Source: Nocardia aobensis NBRC 100429 (GTDB lineage: Bacteria; Actinomycetota; Actinomycetes; Mycobacteriales; Mycobacteriaceae). From it: a stretch of DNA of 55,639 bases. The notes beneath the pieces were generated by a model. It saw only the letters and a list, made by a program, of their open reading frames with translations. It did no database searches and had not been told where the DNA came from. Location: the NCBI RefSeq assembly GCF_000308375.1, contig NZ_BAFQ01000090.1, positions 1-55,639 of the forward strand, in the 5' to 3' direction. The first letter of the stretch is position 1. Every line of letters begins with the position of its first letter. Positions 44,463-52,610 of this stretch are shown here, one piece after another. The position numbers were made by a program, and so were the translations under genes.

Positions 44463-45794
44463 TCAGATCGCCGGTGGCGCCGCGCTTTCCAGGTCGAACC
44501 CGGCGTCGCGCCAGGCGACGATGCCGCCCGCCAGGCTTGCCGCATCGTAGCCCGCGCGGGCGGCCGCGGCGGCGAAGCGGCGCGACAGATCACCCACGGG
44601 GCAGACGAAAACCAGTGGGCGCGAGCGGGAGAACGGCACGCCGTGGGCGAACATGTCGTCGAGTTGGTCGTCGCGGATGTTGATCGCGCCCGGGATGTGC
44701 CCGATCCGGTAGGCCATCGCACCGCGGGTATCGACGATCGTCGGGCGGCCGGTGGCGTCGAGTTCACGCAACTCGCCCGGGGACAATTCGCGGACGGCGT
44801 CCAGTTCCGTGTCGGTGGGTGCGGGCACGACGGAACTCGTGCGGCCGAACAGGTCCGGGCGCCGCTTCTTGATGTAGGACAGATACGGTTCGATGCGGTC
44901 GCACACGATCAGCACCGCCACGACCGGGGACGGTCGCGGCGGCAGCTCGCGCAACACCTCCAGCGCGGCGGCGTATCCGGCGCCGCTGGTGGGGCCGGCG
45001 AGAATGCCGTAGCCGGTGGCCAATTCGAGGGTGGCCTCGATCGCCCGGGCCGCGTCGATCGTCACGATCCGGTCGTAGAACTCCGGCTGGAACAACCCCA
45101 CATCCCACATCTCGGTCTCCGACCGGATACCGGGAATGAAATCGCCGCGTTGCGACACCACCGCGATCGTGCGCAGCTCGGGATGATGTTTGCGCAGATA
45201 GGTGGCGGTGCCGCGGGTGGATCCGGTGGTGCCGAGTCCGCCGATGAGGTAGTCGGCGCCCATGCCGGCGGCGGCAAGATCGTCGTGGATCTCGCGCCCG
45301 GTGCCGTGGTAGTGGGCGTCGATGTTCTTCTCGTTGGTGTACTGCGACGGATGATGGTAGGCGCCGGGGTTTTTCGCCATCGTCGTCTCGATCACCGAGT
45401 AGACGTCGTTGGGGGTGGTCGGATCCGGGCATTCCGACAGCCCCGGCAACTCCTCGATGCGCGTGCCGAACAGTTGCAGCAGATCGCGCACCTCGTCGAC
45501 CTTGATCCGGTTGGTGACCGCGTGCAGGCCCACACCGTGGCGGGCGCCCAGCAACCGCAGCGCCTTGGCGGTGTTGCCGCTGGAGGCCTCGATGAGGGTC
45601 TGCCCGCGGGCGGTGATCTCGTCGAGCTCGTCGCGGATCATGCCCCAGGCGACGCGGTCCTTCACCGAACCGAACGGGTTGTAGAACTCGAGCTTGGCAT
45701 ACAGTTCCACCCCGGGCAGCCGGTGCACGGCCGGATCCAGCCGCAGCAGCGGTGTATCGCCGATCAGGCCGGTGATGTCGTCGTAGCGCATCAC
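44463..45794 (-). CDS. Cysteine synthase-like PLP enzyme fused to a rhodanese domain
   Basis: Bifunctional protein of 443 residues. Residues 1-320 are a fold-type II PLP enzyme of the cysteine synthase/cystathionine synthase group: FGSVKDR holds the PLP Lys, EASSGNTAKAL the carboxylate-binding loop, GGLGTTGSTRGT the phosphate loop. It resembles Y4xP and SbnA-type enzymes. Residues 340-440 are a rhodanese domain: TIVDTRGAMAYRIGHIPGAINI and the active-site Cys in VFVCPVGDLSRR. The rhodanese could deliver sulfane sulfur to the synthase. ATG 45794 overlaps the decarboxylase stop. Specific substrates are unknown. Confidence 0.88.
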   Translation of the reverse strand: MMRYDDITGLIGDTPLLRLDPAVHRLPGVELYAKLEFYNPFGSVKDRVAWGMIRDELDEITARGQTLIEASSGNTAKALRLLGARHGVGLHAVTNRIKVDEVRDLLQLFGTRIEELPGLSECPDPTTPNDVYSVIETTMAKNPGAYHHPSQYTNEKNIDAHYHGTGREIHDDLAAAGMGADYLIGGLGTTGSTRGTATYLRKHHPELRTIAVVSQRGDFIPGIRSETEMWDVGLFQPEFYDRIVTIDAARAIEATLELATGYGILAGPTSGAGYAAALEVLRELPPRPSPVVAVLIVCDRIEPYLSYIKKRRPDLFGRTSSVVPAPTDTELDAVRELSPGELRELDATGRPTIVDTRGAMAYRIGHIPGAINIRDDQLDDMFAHGVPFSRSRPLVFVCPVGDLSRRFAAAAARAGYDAASLAGGIVAWRDAGFDLESAAPPAI

Positions 45795-47239
45795 GACCTC
45801 CCGGGACGATAGTCGGCGTCGGGCACCACGTGGAAACCGTCGTCGCCGTAAGTGACGGCCAACTTCGGTGGCAGTGGATGCATCGATGCGCGCGCTGCCG
45901 ACAAATCCATGTGATAGGCGCCGGTATTCGGGAAAACCAGCAGATCACCGGGCTGCGGCAGGCGCGGCAACCACACCTTGTGATTGCTGATCAGATCGCG
46001 TTCCAGGCACAGATGCCCGCCGATGTACACCCCGACCGGACCGCCGGGATCGTCGGCGGCGCGGTCCGCGGATTCGGGTCCGGGCAGCAGCAGCGGATCC
46101 ACCATCACCTCCTGGTCGGCGGGCGTGATCGTGTCACGTCCGATGTCGACGGTCACCACGATGCTGCCGTCGACTGTGCGTTTGACGAATTCCACGCCCG
46201 CCACGGTGATTCCGGCATGGTCGGCCAGCGCCTTGCCCGGTTCGCACCACAGTTCCAGCAGGTTGTCGGCGAGTACCCGCGCCAGCGGTTGCCCGCCGTG
46301 CGCGGCCAGGGGTGCGGCGAGCAGGTCGTCGAGCATCCGCGGCCCCGACATCGTGTTGGCGTATTTGTGGAAGATCGGGATGCCGTGGGCGCCGGTGTCG
46401 TCGACGGTGTAGCCGAAGGTATTGCCTGCCCAGCTCATGGGCTCGCCGCGCCCGATCAGCGATTCCCGCAGAGCCAGCGTGTAATGGTCGAAGCGGTCGG
46501 CGTCGGCGGTGAAGACCTGGCGGAACCCGCCGCCGATGTCGAGCACCGTGGGGGTGAGGCCGTGGGCGTAGGCGCGTTCGATCCAGCCCAGGCACGCCTC
46601 CATCGCGCGCACCCGTTCACCGATATCGCCCGAATCGAGATGAAAAGCGAAACCGCGCAGGCTGATTCGATCCCGGCACTGGGTCAGCAGCGTCAGCTGT
46701 TCGGCTACCTCGCCGGGGCCGATGCCGAACCGGCTCACCGCCACCTGCCCGCCGGGGCCGGGGAATCCGCTCAGCCGCAACAGCACCGGGATCGGTGCCG
46801 ACGGATCGGCCAGAGCCGTCAGCTCGCGCAACTCCCACGGATTGTCCACGTTCACCGTCACACCGGATCCGGCGAGTGCGCTCAGCAGCCGCCTGCCCTT
46901 CGGCCCGGTCACCTCGATGTCGGCGGGTGCGAATCCCACGTCGCGGGCCGCGGCGAGCTCTTGGGCGGAGGCCACATCGACACCGATTCCGGCACGGTGC
47001 GCGGTCGCCAGCAGCGCCCGGGAATGGTTCACCTTGTGCGCGTAGCAGATTCGATGGCGCAGCCGATGCCGCATCGCTACGGCTCGGAGCCGTCGCAGAT
47101 TGTCGAGGTAGACCTGCGGGAACAGCAGATGCGCCGGCGTGCCGAACCGGGCGACGGCCGCGGTGAGCGCATGCGGGCAGTCGAGATAGGCGCGGACCAG
47201 CGGATGCAGCAGCGCCGGTAACGCGGGCGGTGCGCTCAT
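45791..47239 (-). CDS. Fold-type III PLP-dependent decarboxylase, Y4yA-like
   Basis: Protein of 482 residues related to diaminopimelate/ornithine decarboxylases. ICYAHKVNHS holds the PLP Lys; VAVSRFGIGPGEVAEQ, FHLDSGDIG, LDIGGGFRQ (glycine-rich phosphate loop) and ELWCEPGKALADHAG follow in order. Size and pairing with a cysteine synthase-like gene recall the Y4yA family, which I assign with moderate certainty. ATG 47239 overlaps the HMA-protein stop. It may decarboxylate the amino acid made or modified by its neighbours. Confidence 0.85.
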   Translation of the reverse strand: MSAPPALPALLHPLVRAYLDCPHALTAAVARFGTPAHLLFPQVYLDNLRRLRAVAMRHRLRHRICYAHKVNHSRALLATAHRAGIGVDVASAQELAAARDVGFAPADIEVTGPKGRRLLSALAGSGVTVNVDNPWELRELTALADPSAPIPVLLRLSGFPGPGGQVAVSRFGIGPGEVAEQLTLLTQCRDRISLRGFAFHLDSGDIGERVRAMEACLGWIERAYAHGLTPTVLDIGGGFRQVFTADADRFDHYTLALRESLIGRGEPMSWAGNTFGYTVDDTGAHGIPIFHKYANTMSGPRMLDDLLAAPLAAHGGQPLARVLADNLLELWCEPGKALADHAGITVAGVEFVKRTVDGSIVVTVDIGRDTITPADQEVMVDPLLLPGPESADRAADDPGGPVGVYIGGHLCLERDLISNHKVWLPRLPQPGDLLVFPNTGAYHMDLSAARASMHPLPPKLAVTYGDDGFHVVPDADYRPGRS

Positions 47240-48552
47240 TCGGCCGGGCCCGGGGCCGCGAGGGTCGGGTTGTAACCGCTGTCGCGCAGCGCTTCGAAGG
47301 CCCGGTGCCGGTTGCGGGCGCTGCGGAATTCGGCGCGCACCCGTTTGCTGATCAGATCGATCTCGTGCACCGCGATCTGCATCGATTCCAGTACGCCGCC
47401 GATGGTGCGCACACAGTGTTTGCAATTCATATCCGGCACATAGAACAGATGGCCGGCCGTGCCCGCGAGATCGCCGGTGGCATCGGGTGTTTCGATGATG
47501 TCGAGTCCGGACACGGTCTGGGTGAACAGATCCACGAACCGATCGACCACCTCGGGCAGCAGACTGTAGTGTTCGCCGTCGACGCGATGCGGCATCGCCG
47601 CCAGGCACGACGGGCGCGCCCCCGGCGGCAGCAGCGCGTATTGGCGTGAGATCAGGTCGAGTTCATCGTGATATCTGGCGATGGCCGCCTCCACCGACAG
47701 GCCCTCCTCGGTCGTGGCGCGGCGCATCACGGTGTGGGCGTCGTGGATGGTGGCGTCCTTCATCGCGCGCAGGGTGGCGATCGTGTCGGCGGTGTAGCGG
47801 ACGGTGCCGTCGGGCTGGTTGTCGAAGGCGGCCGCGATCATGCCGCGCCGATAGGTGGAGGCCTGCTGCTCCCAGTACCAGCGGGTGGCGACCGCGGCGA
47901 AGATGCCGGAATCGCGTAGCCCACAAGCGAATTCGGTGGCAGTCCGATACGGTGTGGACTCGGCCAGCAGCGCGTGCTGTGCCAATGCCCGGCCGGTCGC
48001 TTCGATGCCCACGCGCAGAACGTCGATCGGATCCTGATCGGTGGTGGTCGCGCCCAGAACCGCGCGGTCGTGCGGGGCGAGCGCCGCGATCCGTTCGGCC
48101 AGCGCGGTATCGGTGTCGAGGCTGTGCCACAGGGCGAGCACGGTTTCGCGGACCGCGACCGGCACGATCGGCCCGAGACCGCCGGCGCGGACGTGGCCGG
48201 TGTTGGGAATGCCGTCGCTGTCGGTCCACACCACCCGATGGGTGGCGCTGGTGACCTGATCGGCGCGGCACGGACGCATGAACGACTCCAGATACAGCCG
48301 CTGCGACAACGTCAGATGGCTGCCCGGTTCGGGCCGCAACGGTGTGCGGGTGACCGCGACGGTGCGCGCCGCGGTGGGTATGGCGGCGGTGAACAGACCG
48401 GGACGGGCCAGTTCGGCGAGGATCCGAGACGCGGTGCGGCGATCGTAATCCGACGCGCTGCCCTCCGCCGCCGTGTCCACGGTGGCCCCGGAGTCCGGGC
48501 GGGGATCGGCGGTGGAGACGGCGGGCGCGGCGGATTCGCGGCGTGTGGTCAT
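47236..48552 (-). CDS. Unrecognised protein with C-terminal heavy-metal-associated domain
   Basis: Protein of 438 residues. About 45 disordered residues start it. Residues 60-360 are mainly helical, with YLESFMRPC, WYWEQQASTYRRGMIAAAF and an Arg/His-rich ATIHDAHTVMRRATTEEG segment; I know no family for this. Residues 375-430 are an HMA-like ferredoxin fold with the metal site MNCKHC and FEALRDSGYNP at its end. It may bind copper, zinc or iron and pass it to a partner enzyme or cofactor. ATG 48552 overlaps the upstream stop by 4 bases, so it is part of the sulfur-enzyme operon. Confidence 0.7.
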   Translation of the reverse strand: MTTRRESAAPAVSTADPRPDSGATVDTAAEGSASDYDRRTASRILAELARPGLFTAAIPTAARTVAVTRTPLRPEPGSHLTLSQRLYLESFMRPCRADQVTSATHRVVWTDSDGIPNTGHVRAGGLGPIVPVAVRETVLALWHSLDTDTALAERIAALAPHDRAVLGATTTDQDPIDVLRVGIEATGRALAQHALLAESTPYRTATEFACGLRDSGIFAAVATRWYWEQQASTYRRGMIAAAFDNQPDGTVRYTADTIATLRAMKDATIHDAHTVMRRATTEEGLSVEAAIARYHDELDLISRQYALLPPGARPSCLAAMPHRVDGEHYSLLPEVVDRFVDLFTQTVSGLDIIETPDATGDLAGTAGHLFYVPDMNCKHCVRTIGGVLESMQIAVHEIDLISKRVRAEFRSARNRHRAFEALRDSGYNPTLAAPGPAE

Positions 48553-49946
48553 CGGACCTCCGTGGCGATGGTGGTGAGGCAAGCGAGGAACCGGTCGATC
48601 TCCTCGGTCGTGGTGTAGACATGGGTACTCACGCGTACCGAATCCACTTCGGCCGCAACCACTTCGGCGTCGTCGGTAGAGGCGGCGGCGCCGGAGGGGA
48701 CGCAGTGCGCGCCGGTGCGCACGAGGAAACCCAGTTCCGAGAGCACGAAGCCGAGGTCGGTGGCGGTGATGCCGTCGAGGGTGAACGACACGATGCCGTA
48801 TCCGGTATCGCACGGGGCGTGTGCGGGTCCGGGCAGCAGGCGCAGCCCGGGCAGTGCGCGCATACCGTCCACGAGGCGGCGGGTCAGCATCCGGTTGTGC
48901 TGTTCGACGGTGTCGATACCGATCGAATCGAGTACCCGCAGGGCCTCCCCGAGAGCCAGGATGCCCGGGATGTTGTGGGTTCCGCCCTCCAGGCGATGCG
49001 GCATCCGCGCCGGCAGCAGCGCCGAATCCCGCACGCTCACACCGGAGTTGCCGCCCGGCAGGAACGGGCCCAGCTGGTCGTGGATGCGGCGGTGGCAGAA
49101 CAGCACTCCCGTGCCGGGCGCGGCGAACATCTTGTGCGCCGACAACACCGCGAAATCCGCGCCCAGCTCCCGCACGTCGACCGGGATGTGCCCGCCGCTC
49201 TGGCTGCAGTCGAAACACACCGACACCCGGGGGTCGAGCCGGCCGCGCAACTCCTCGAGGGTGTTGCGGGCACCGTAGACGTGGTGGAGGTGGCTGACGG
49301 TCAGCAGCCGGGTACGTGGCCCGAGTTTGGCGGCGATGTCGTCGATATCGGCCTCGCCCAGCGCGGTGGTCCGGTAGGGGACCAGCCGCACCCGGCGGCC
49401 GAAATGGGCCAGCGTGGCCCGCAACTGCAGCCACGGATACACGTTGGAGGCGTGATCGCTTGGGCTGTAGAGGATTTCGTCGCCGTCGGTGAGGGTGGTC
49501 AGCCCCCAGGCGACCGCGACCGCGTTGAGGCCGGCCGTCGCGCCCGCGGTGAACACCACCTCGTCGGGCTCGGCGTGCAGGAAGCGGGCGGTATCGGCGC
49601 GGACCTGTTCGATCGCGCGGGTCAGCGTCGTCGCCCACGGATAGGTGCCGCGTCCGGAATTGGCGGTGTGGCGGCGGTGATAGCCCTCGATCGCCTCGAT
49701 CACCGGCAGCGGTTTCTGAGTGGTTGCGGCGCTGTCCAGATAGACGGGCCCGTCGCCGGTGAGCGCGGGGAACAGGTCGCGCACGGCTGCCGGGTCGCGC
49801 GCTGCGGCGGTCTCGGTGTGCGCCCGGCCGGACGGTTCACCCGCAGGGGGCGAAGGGATCCGGGCGGTGGTGTGCGCGGGAGTGTGCGCGGAGGCCGGGG
49901 CGCTCGCCGGGTGGGCGTGCGCGGGCCGAGGGGTCGGCGACCGCAA
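48549..49946 (-). CDS. Class V aminotransferase, group II cysteine desulfurase-like
   Basis: PLP enzyme of about 465 residues. YLDSAATTQKPLPVIEAI opens the SufS/CsdA-like core. SAHKMFAAPGTGVLF has the PLP Lys, RLEGGTHN a substrate-binding loop, and RTGAHCVPSG the Cys of group II desulfurases. It probably abstracts sulfur from cysteine or a related compound. The 50-residue N-terminus is Pro/Ala/His-rich and unlike SufS. TTG 49946 was chosen because GAAGGGAG precedes it at good spacing; ATG 49982 is an alternative 12 residues longer. It is first in the four-gene operon. No SufBCD/IscU genes are adjacent, arguing against general iron-sulfur assembly. Confidence 0.82.
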   Translation of the reverse strand: MRSPTPRPAHAHPASAPASAHTPAHTTARIPSPPAGEPSGRAHTETAAARDPAAVRDLFPALTGDGPVYLDSAATTQKPLPVIEAIEGYHRRHTANSGRGTYPWATTLTRAIEQVRADTARFLHAEPDEVVFTAGATAGLNAVAVAWGLTTLTDGDEILYSPSDHASNVYPWLQLRATLAHFGRRVRLVPYRTTALGEADIDDIAAKLGPRTRLLTVSHLHHVYGARNTLEELRGRLDPRVSVCFDCSQSGGHIPVDVRELGADFAVLSAHKMFAAPGTGVLFCHRRIHDQLGPFLPGGNSGVSVRDSALLPARMPHRLEGGTHNIPGILALGEALRVLDSIGIDTVEQHNRMLTRRLVDGMRALPGLRLLPGPAHAPCDTGYGIVSFTLDGITATDLGFVLSELGFLVRTGAHCVPSGAAASTDDAEVVAAEVDSVRVSTHVYTTTEEIDRFLACLTTIATEVR

Positions 49947-50093
49947 CGTGACGCTCCCTTCGGCTCGTACGCTGGCGACCATATCCACGATACCTATCGC
50001 CGCGGAGGCCTTCGAACCCGATCGCGGACAACGCATTTCACCGGTCGATCGTCCAGGAGCGCGGAACGTGGTCGGAGCGGGAGAGTTTCGCGG

Positions 50094-50654
50094 TCAGTTA
50101 CCGGCCGGATCGGGGCCGCCGGGATTGCACATCGCCTGGACGGTGGCCTGGTAGCCGACGGCCGGGCGCCACGGCTCCAGATTCCAGCTCGGCTTGTTCG
50201 GCGCGACCATTCGCGCCCACACCCAATGACATTCGAATTGGTCGTACATACCCGGCGAATCGGCGTCGGGGGAGTCGGCGAGCACCTCCGACCAGGCGCG
50301 GTCCAGGGCGGCGGGGAATTGGTCGGCGCGCCCGGCGGCGGTCGGGTAGACGTGCAGACGGCGGCCGTCGGGATCGTCGGTCCATTCGGTGTGATCGATC
50401 AGCGGGCTGCCGGCGAAGGGATCGGTGGTGGGTTCGGTGGTCGGCGCGCCGCCGCTCGGGCCGGTCGGCGCCTCGGAGGGTGTCGGCGTGGCCGTGGTGG
50501 TCGGTGTGGCCGTGGTGGTTGCGGGCCCGGCGGATTCGGTGATCGCGGAGTCGTCGCTGCCGCATCCTGCCACCGCGAGTACGGCCGAGACCACCGCGGC
50601 CGCCGTGGCCCACCGCGGCCCGCGAGCGGGTGCTCGTCGCGCCCCCGACCTCAT
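50094..50654 (-). CDS. DUF2599 lipoprotein
   Basis: Exported protein of 186 residues. A basic N-terminus and hydrophobic segment lead to the lipobox AVAGCGSD. A Thr/Pro/Ala linker spans residues 40-80, then the domain with CHWVWARMVAPNKPSWNLEP and VQAMCNPGG, which fits DUF2599 with a conserved Cys pair. The function is unknown. It is divergent from the TerD gene across 132 bases and lies upstream of the sulfur-enzyme operon on the same strand, 147 bases apart. Confidence 0.8.
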   Translation of the reverse strand: MRSGARRAPARGPRWATAAAVVSAVLAVAGCGSDDSAITESAGPATTTATPTTTATPTPSEAPTGPSGGAPTTEPTTDPFAGSPLIDHTEWTDDPDGRRLHVYPTAAGRADQFPAALDRAWSEVLADSPDADSPGMYDQFECHWVWARMVAPNKPSWNLEPWRPAVGYQATVQAMCNPGGPDPAGN

Positions 50655-50774
50655 TCGTGTCCCTTTCGACGTCGCGCTCCACCGTCGCTGCTCACGCTAC
50701 CCGCCACGCCCGGGCGTACCGGAATCGGCGGGGCGGACGCGCCCGTGTTGCCCGAATACCGCGGGAACTCGACG

Positions 50775-50780
50775 TAGAGT
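50775..50780 (+). promoter_or_regulatory. -10 box for a leaderless TerD message
   Basis: TAGAGT ends 6 bases before the GTG start at 50787. That spacing places the transcription start at or next to the start codon. The only purine-rich sequence, GGAAGG, touches the GTG and is too close to act as a ribosome site. Confidence 0.5.
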
Positions 50781-50786
50781 GGAAGG

Positions 50787-51875
50787 GTGGCCGCTCAGTT
50801 GACCAAGGGACAGGTGGACCGTCTGACCCACGACGAGGTCGTCGTATCCGTCCGGCACAGCGAACCCGTCGATGTTTCGGCGCTGCTGCTGAATTCGGCC
50901 GGCAGGGTCCGTGACGAAACCGATCTGATCTTCTACAACCAGCCCGCCGCGCACGGGGTGCGCCTGGCCTCCGGGCGGCCGGAGCTGTCGATCGGATTGC
51001 GTTCGCTCCCACCGGAAATCGAGCATGTGCGGATCGTGGCCTCGCTCGAGGATCAGCAGGATCGCTTCGGTGACCACGCGCCGCCGCAGCTGATCGTGGC
51101 CGATCCGAGCGGAAATGCGGTGTACGAGTACACCGTCGACGGCCTCGGTGAGGAACCGGCGGTGATCGTCGCCGATCTGGACCGTGTCGGCAGCACCTGG
51201 CAGGTGCGCCCCCTCGGGCACGGATTCCCGGCCGGCTTCGCGGCACTGGTGACCGCGCACGGGGTCTCGGTGGGCGGCGGGGCGGACGATCTGCCCTATC
51301 GCGGCCCGGCGGTGCTGGCGCCCGGCCAGGAGGTGGCGCTCAACCAGATCCGCAAGGGTGAGCTGTCGATGGTGAAGATGGGGGTCGGGTGGGATCCGAT
51401 GAAGGTGCACGGCCCGCGCGGGCTGCGCGCCCTCGAGATCGACCTGGACGCCTCGGCGCTGCTGTTTGTGGGCCAGACACTCGTGGATGTGGCGTTCTAC
51501 CAGCAGCTTTCCTCCCGCGACGGTGCGGTGCGCCACTCCGGGGACAACCTGACCGGTGACGGTAAGGGCGACGACGAGGTCATCACCGTGGACCTGGCCC
51601 GGCTGCCGGCGCAGGTGACGTCGGTGGTCTTCGTGGTCACCTCGTATGCGGGGCACACCTTCGAACGCATCCGAAACGGCTACTGGCGCATGATCGACGG
51701 GTCCTCGACCGCCGAGCTGGCGCGGGGCAATCTGCGCGGCGGCGGGCCACACACCGGCATGGTGGTGGCGAAGGTGTATCGCGACGGCGGCATCTGGCGG
51801 GTGGCCTCGATCGGCGAGCCGATCCAGGCCGGGCATCCGGTGGAAGCCGTCCCGCTGGTGATCCCGACGCTGTGA
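50787..51875 (+). CDS. Two-domain TerD-family protein
   Basis: Protein of 362 residues with tandem TerD-type domains. The C-terminal domain (from about residue 190) is canonical: VGWDPMKVHG, ALEIDLDASALLF and the Asp-rich calcium loop SGDNLTGDGKGDDEVI, then VVFVVTSYAGHTFERI. The N-terminal domain has DVSALLLNSAGRVRDETDLIFYNQ but no Asp-rich loop, so it probably does not bind calcium. TerD proteins bind calcium and take part in stress or membrane-linked responses. No other ter genes are near. GTG 50787 fits a leaderless message. Confidence 0.88.
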   Translation: MAAQLTKGQVDRLTHDEVVVSVRHSEPVDVSALLLNSAGRVRDETDLIFYNQPAAHGVRLASGRPELSIGLRSLPPEIEHVRIVASLEDQQDRFGDHAPPQLIVADPSGNAVYEYTVDGLGEEPAVIVADLDRVGSTWQVRPLGHGFPAGFAALVTAHGVSVGGGADDLPYRGPAVLAPGQEVALNQIRKGELSMVKMGVGWDPMKVHGPRGLRALEIDLDASALLFVGQTLVDVAFYQQLSSRDGAVRHSGDNLTGDGKGDDEVITVDLARLPAQVTSVVFVVTSYAGHTFERIRNGYWRMIDGSSTAELARGNLRGGGPHTGMVVAKVYRDGGIWRVASIGEPIQAGHPVEAVPLVIPTL

Positions 51876-52073
51876 GCCGCGCCGCGAGCCAGTGGTTTGC
51901 CAGGGCTGGTGTGCGCGGCCCCGCATCCCTACTATGACCTCTCGCGGGACCGGCCCAGGAAAGCGGGGGCTTGTCCGGCACAATCGGTACCTGGATGGTG
52001 GCGGTGTACCCATCGGCCGTGCCCGCGGGCGTGGCCGAGGTGGGTGTTGAGGAGAGTGGACCGTAGGGGCGAG

Positions 52074-52553
52074 ATGACAGCACCGGCAGTGAAATGTCTT
52101 GTCTGGGAACTGGACAACACCATGTGGGACGGTGTGGTCTGCGATTCGACCAGTGGTGCGCTACGCCCGGACGCGGTGCGGGCGCTGCACACCCTGACCG
52201 GCCGGGGTGTGATGCACGCCGTGGCCAGCCGTGGCGAATGGTCCTGGACGACCGACAAATTGGAACGTCACGGCCTGCACGGGCTGTTCGCCGCTGTCGA
52301 GGTCGGGTGGGGTCGCAAATCGGCGGCGATCACCCGGATCGCGGCCCAGTTGCGGATCGAACTCGACGCGATCGGCTATATCGACGCCGAGGCGATGGAA
52401 CGCAGCGAGGTCGCCCACGCGCTACCGCAGGTGCGCTGCTATGCCGGGCGGCACGTCGACGTGCTCGCCGCGCTGCAGGAATTCCGGGCACCGCTCACGT
52501 CCGCGCCGCCGCCGACCTCGCCGATGGGTTTCGCGCACATCTCCGCGAACTGA
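52074..52553 (+). CDS. HAD-IIIC-like (FkbH/MDP-type) protein with altered catalytic residues
   Basis: Small HAD-fold protein of 159 residues. Motif I reads VWELDNTMWDG where family members have VWDLDNTLWDG, so the nucleophile Asp is Glu. Motif III Lys lies in GWGRKSAAI. Motif IV reads IDAEAMERSEV in place of the usual IDDxxxE. It may thus be a binding protein and not a phosphatase. The start at 52074 has GGGGCGAG upstream; the longer frame does not look coding. The stop codon forms part of a strong terminator stem. Confidence 0.75.
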   Translation: MTAPAVKCLVWELDNTMWDGVVCDSTSGALRPDAVRALHTLTGRGVMHAVASRGEWSWTTDKLERHGLHGLFAAVEVGWGRKSAAITRIAAQLRIELDAIGYIDAEAMERSEVAHALPQVRCYAGRHVDVLAALQEFRAPLTSAPPPTSPMGFAHISAN

Positions 52554-52593
52554 TCCGGCCGCCGTGGCGAGATATCGCCACGGCGGCCGGATC
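52552..52593. terminator. Perfect inverted-repeat terminator between the HAD and choD genes
   Basis: The 19-base arms (52552-52570 and 52575-52593) match perfectly around the loop GATA. The left arm starts within the HAD stop codon. Position between convergent genes indicates a bidirectional terminator. Confidence 0.85.
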
Positions 52594-52610
52594 GAGGGCG
52601 CGCGGATGAA

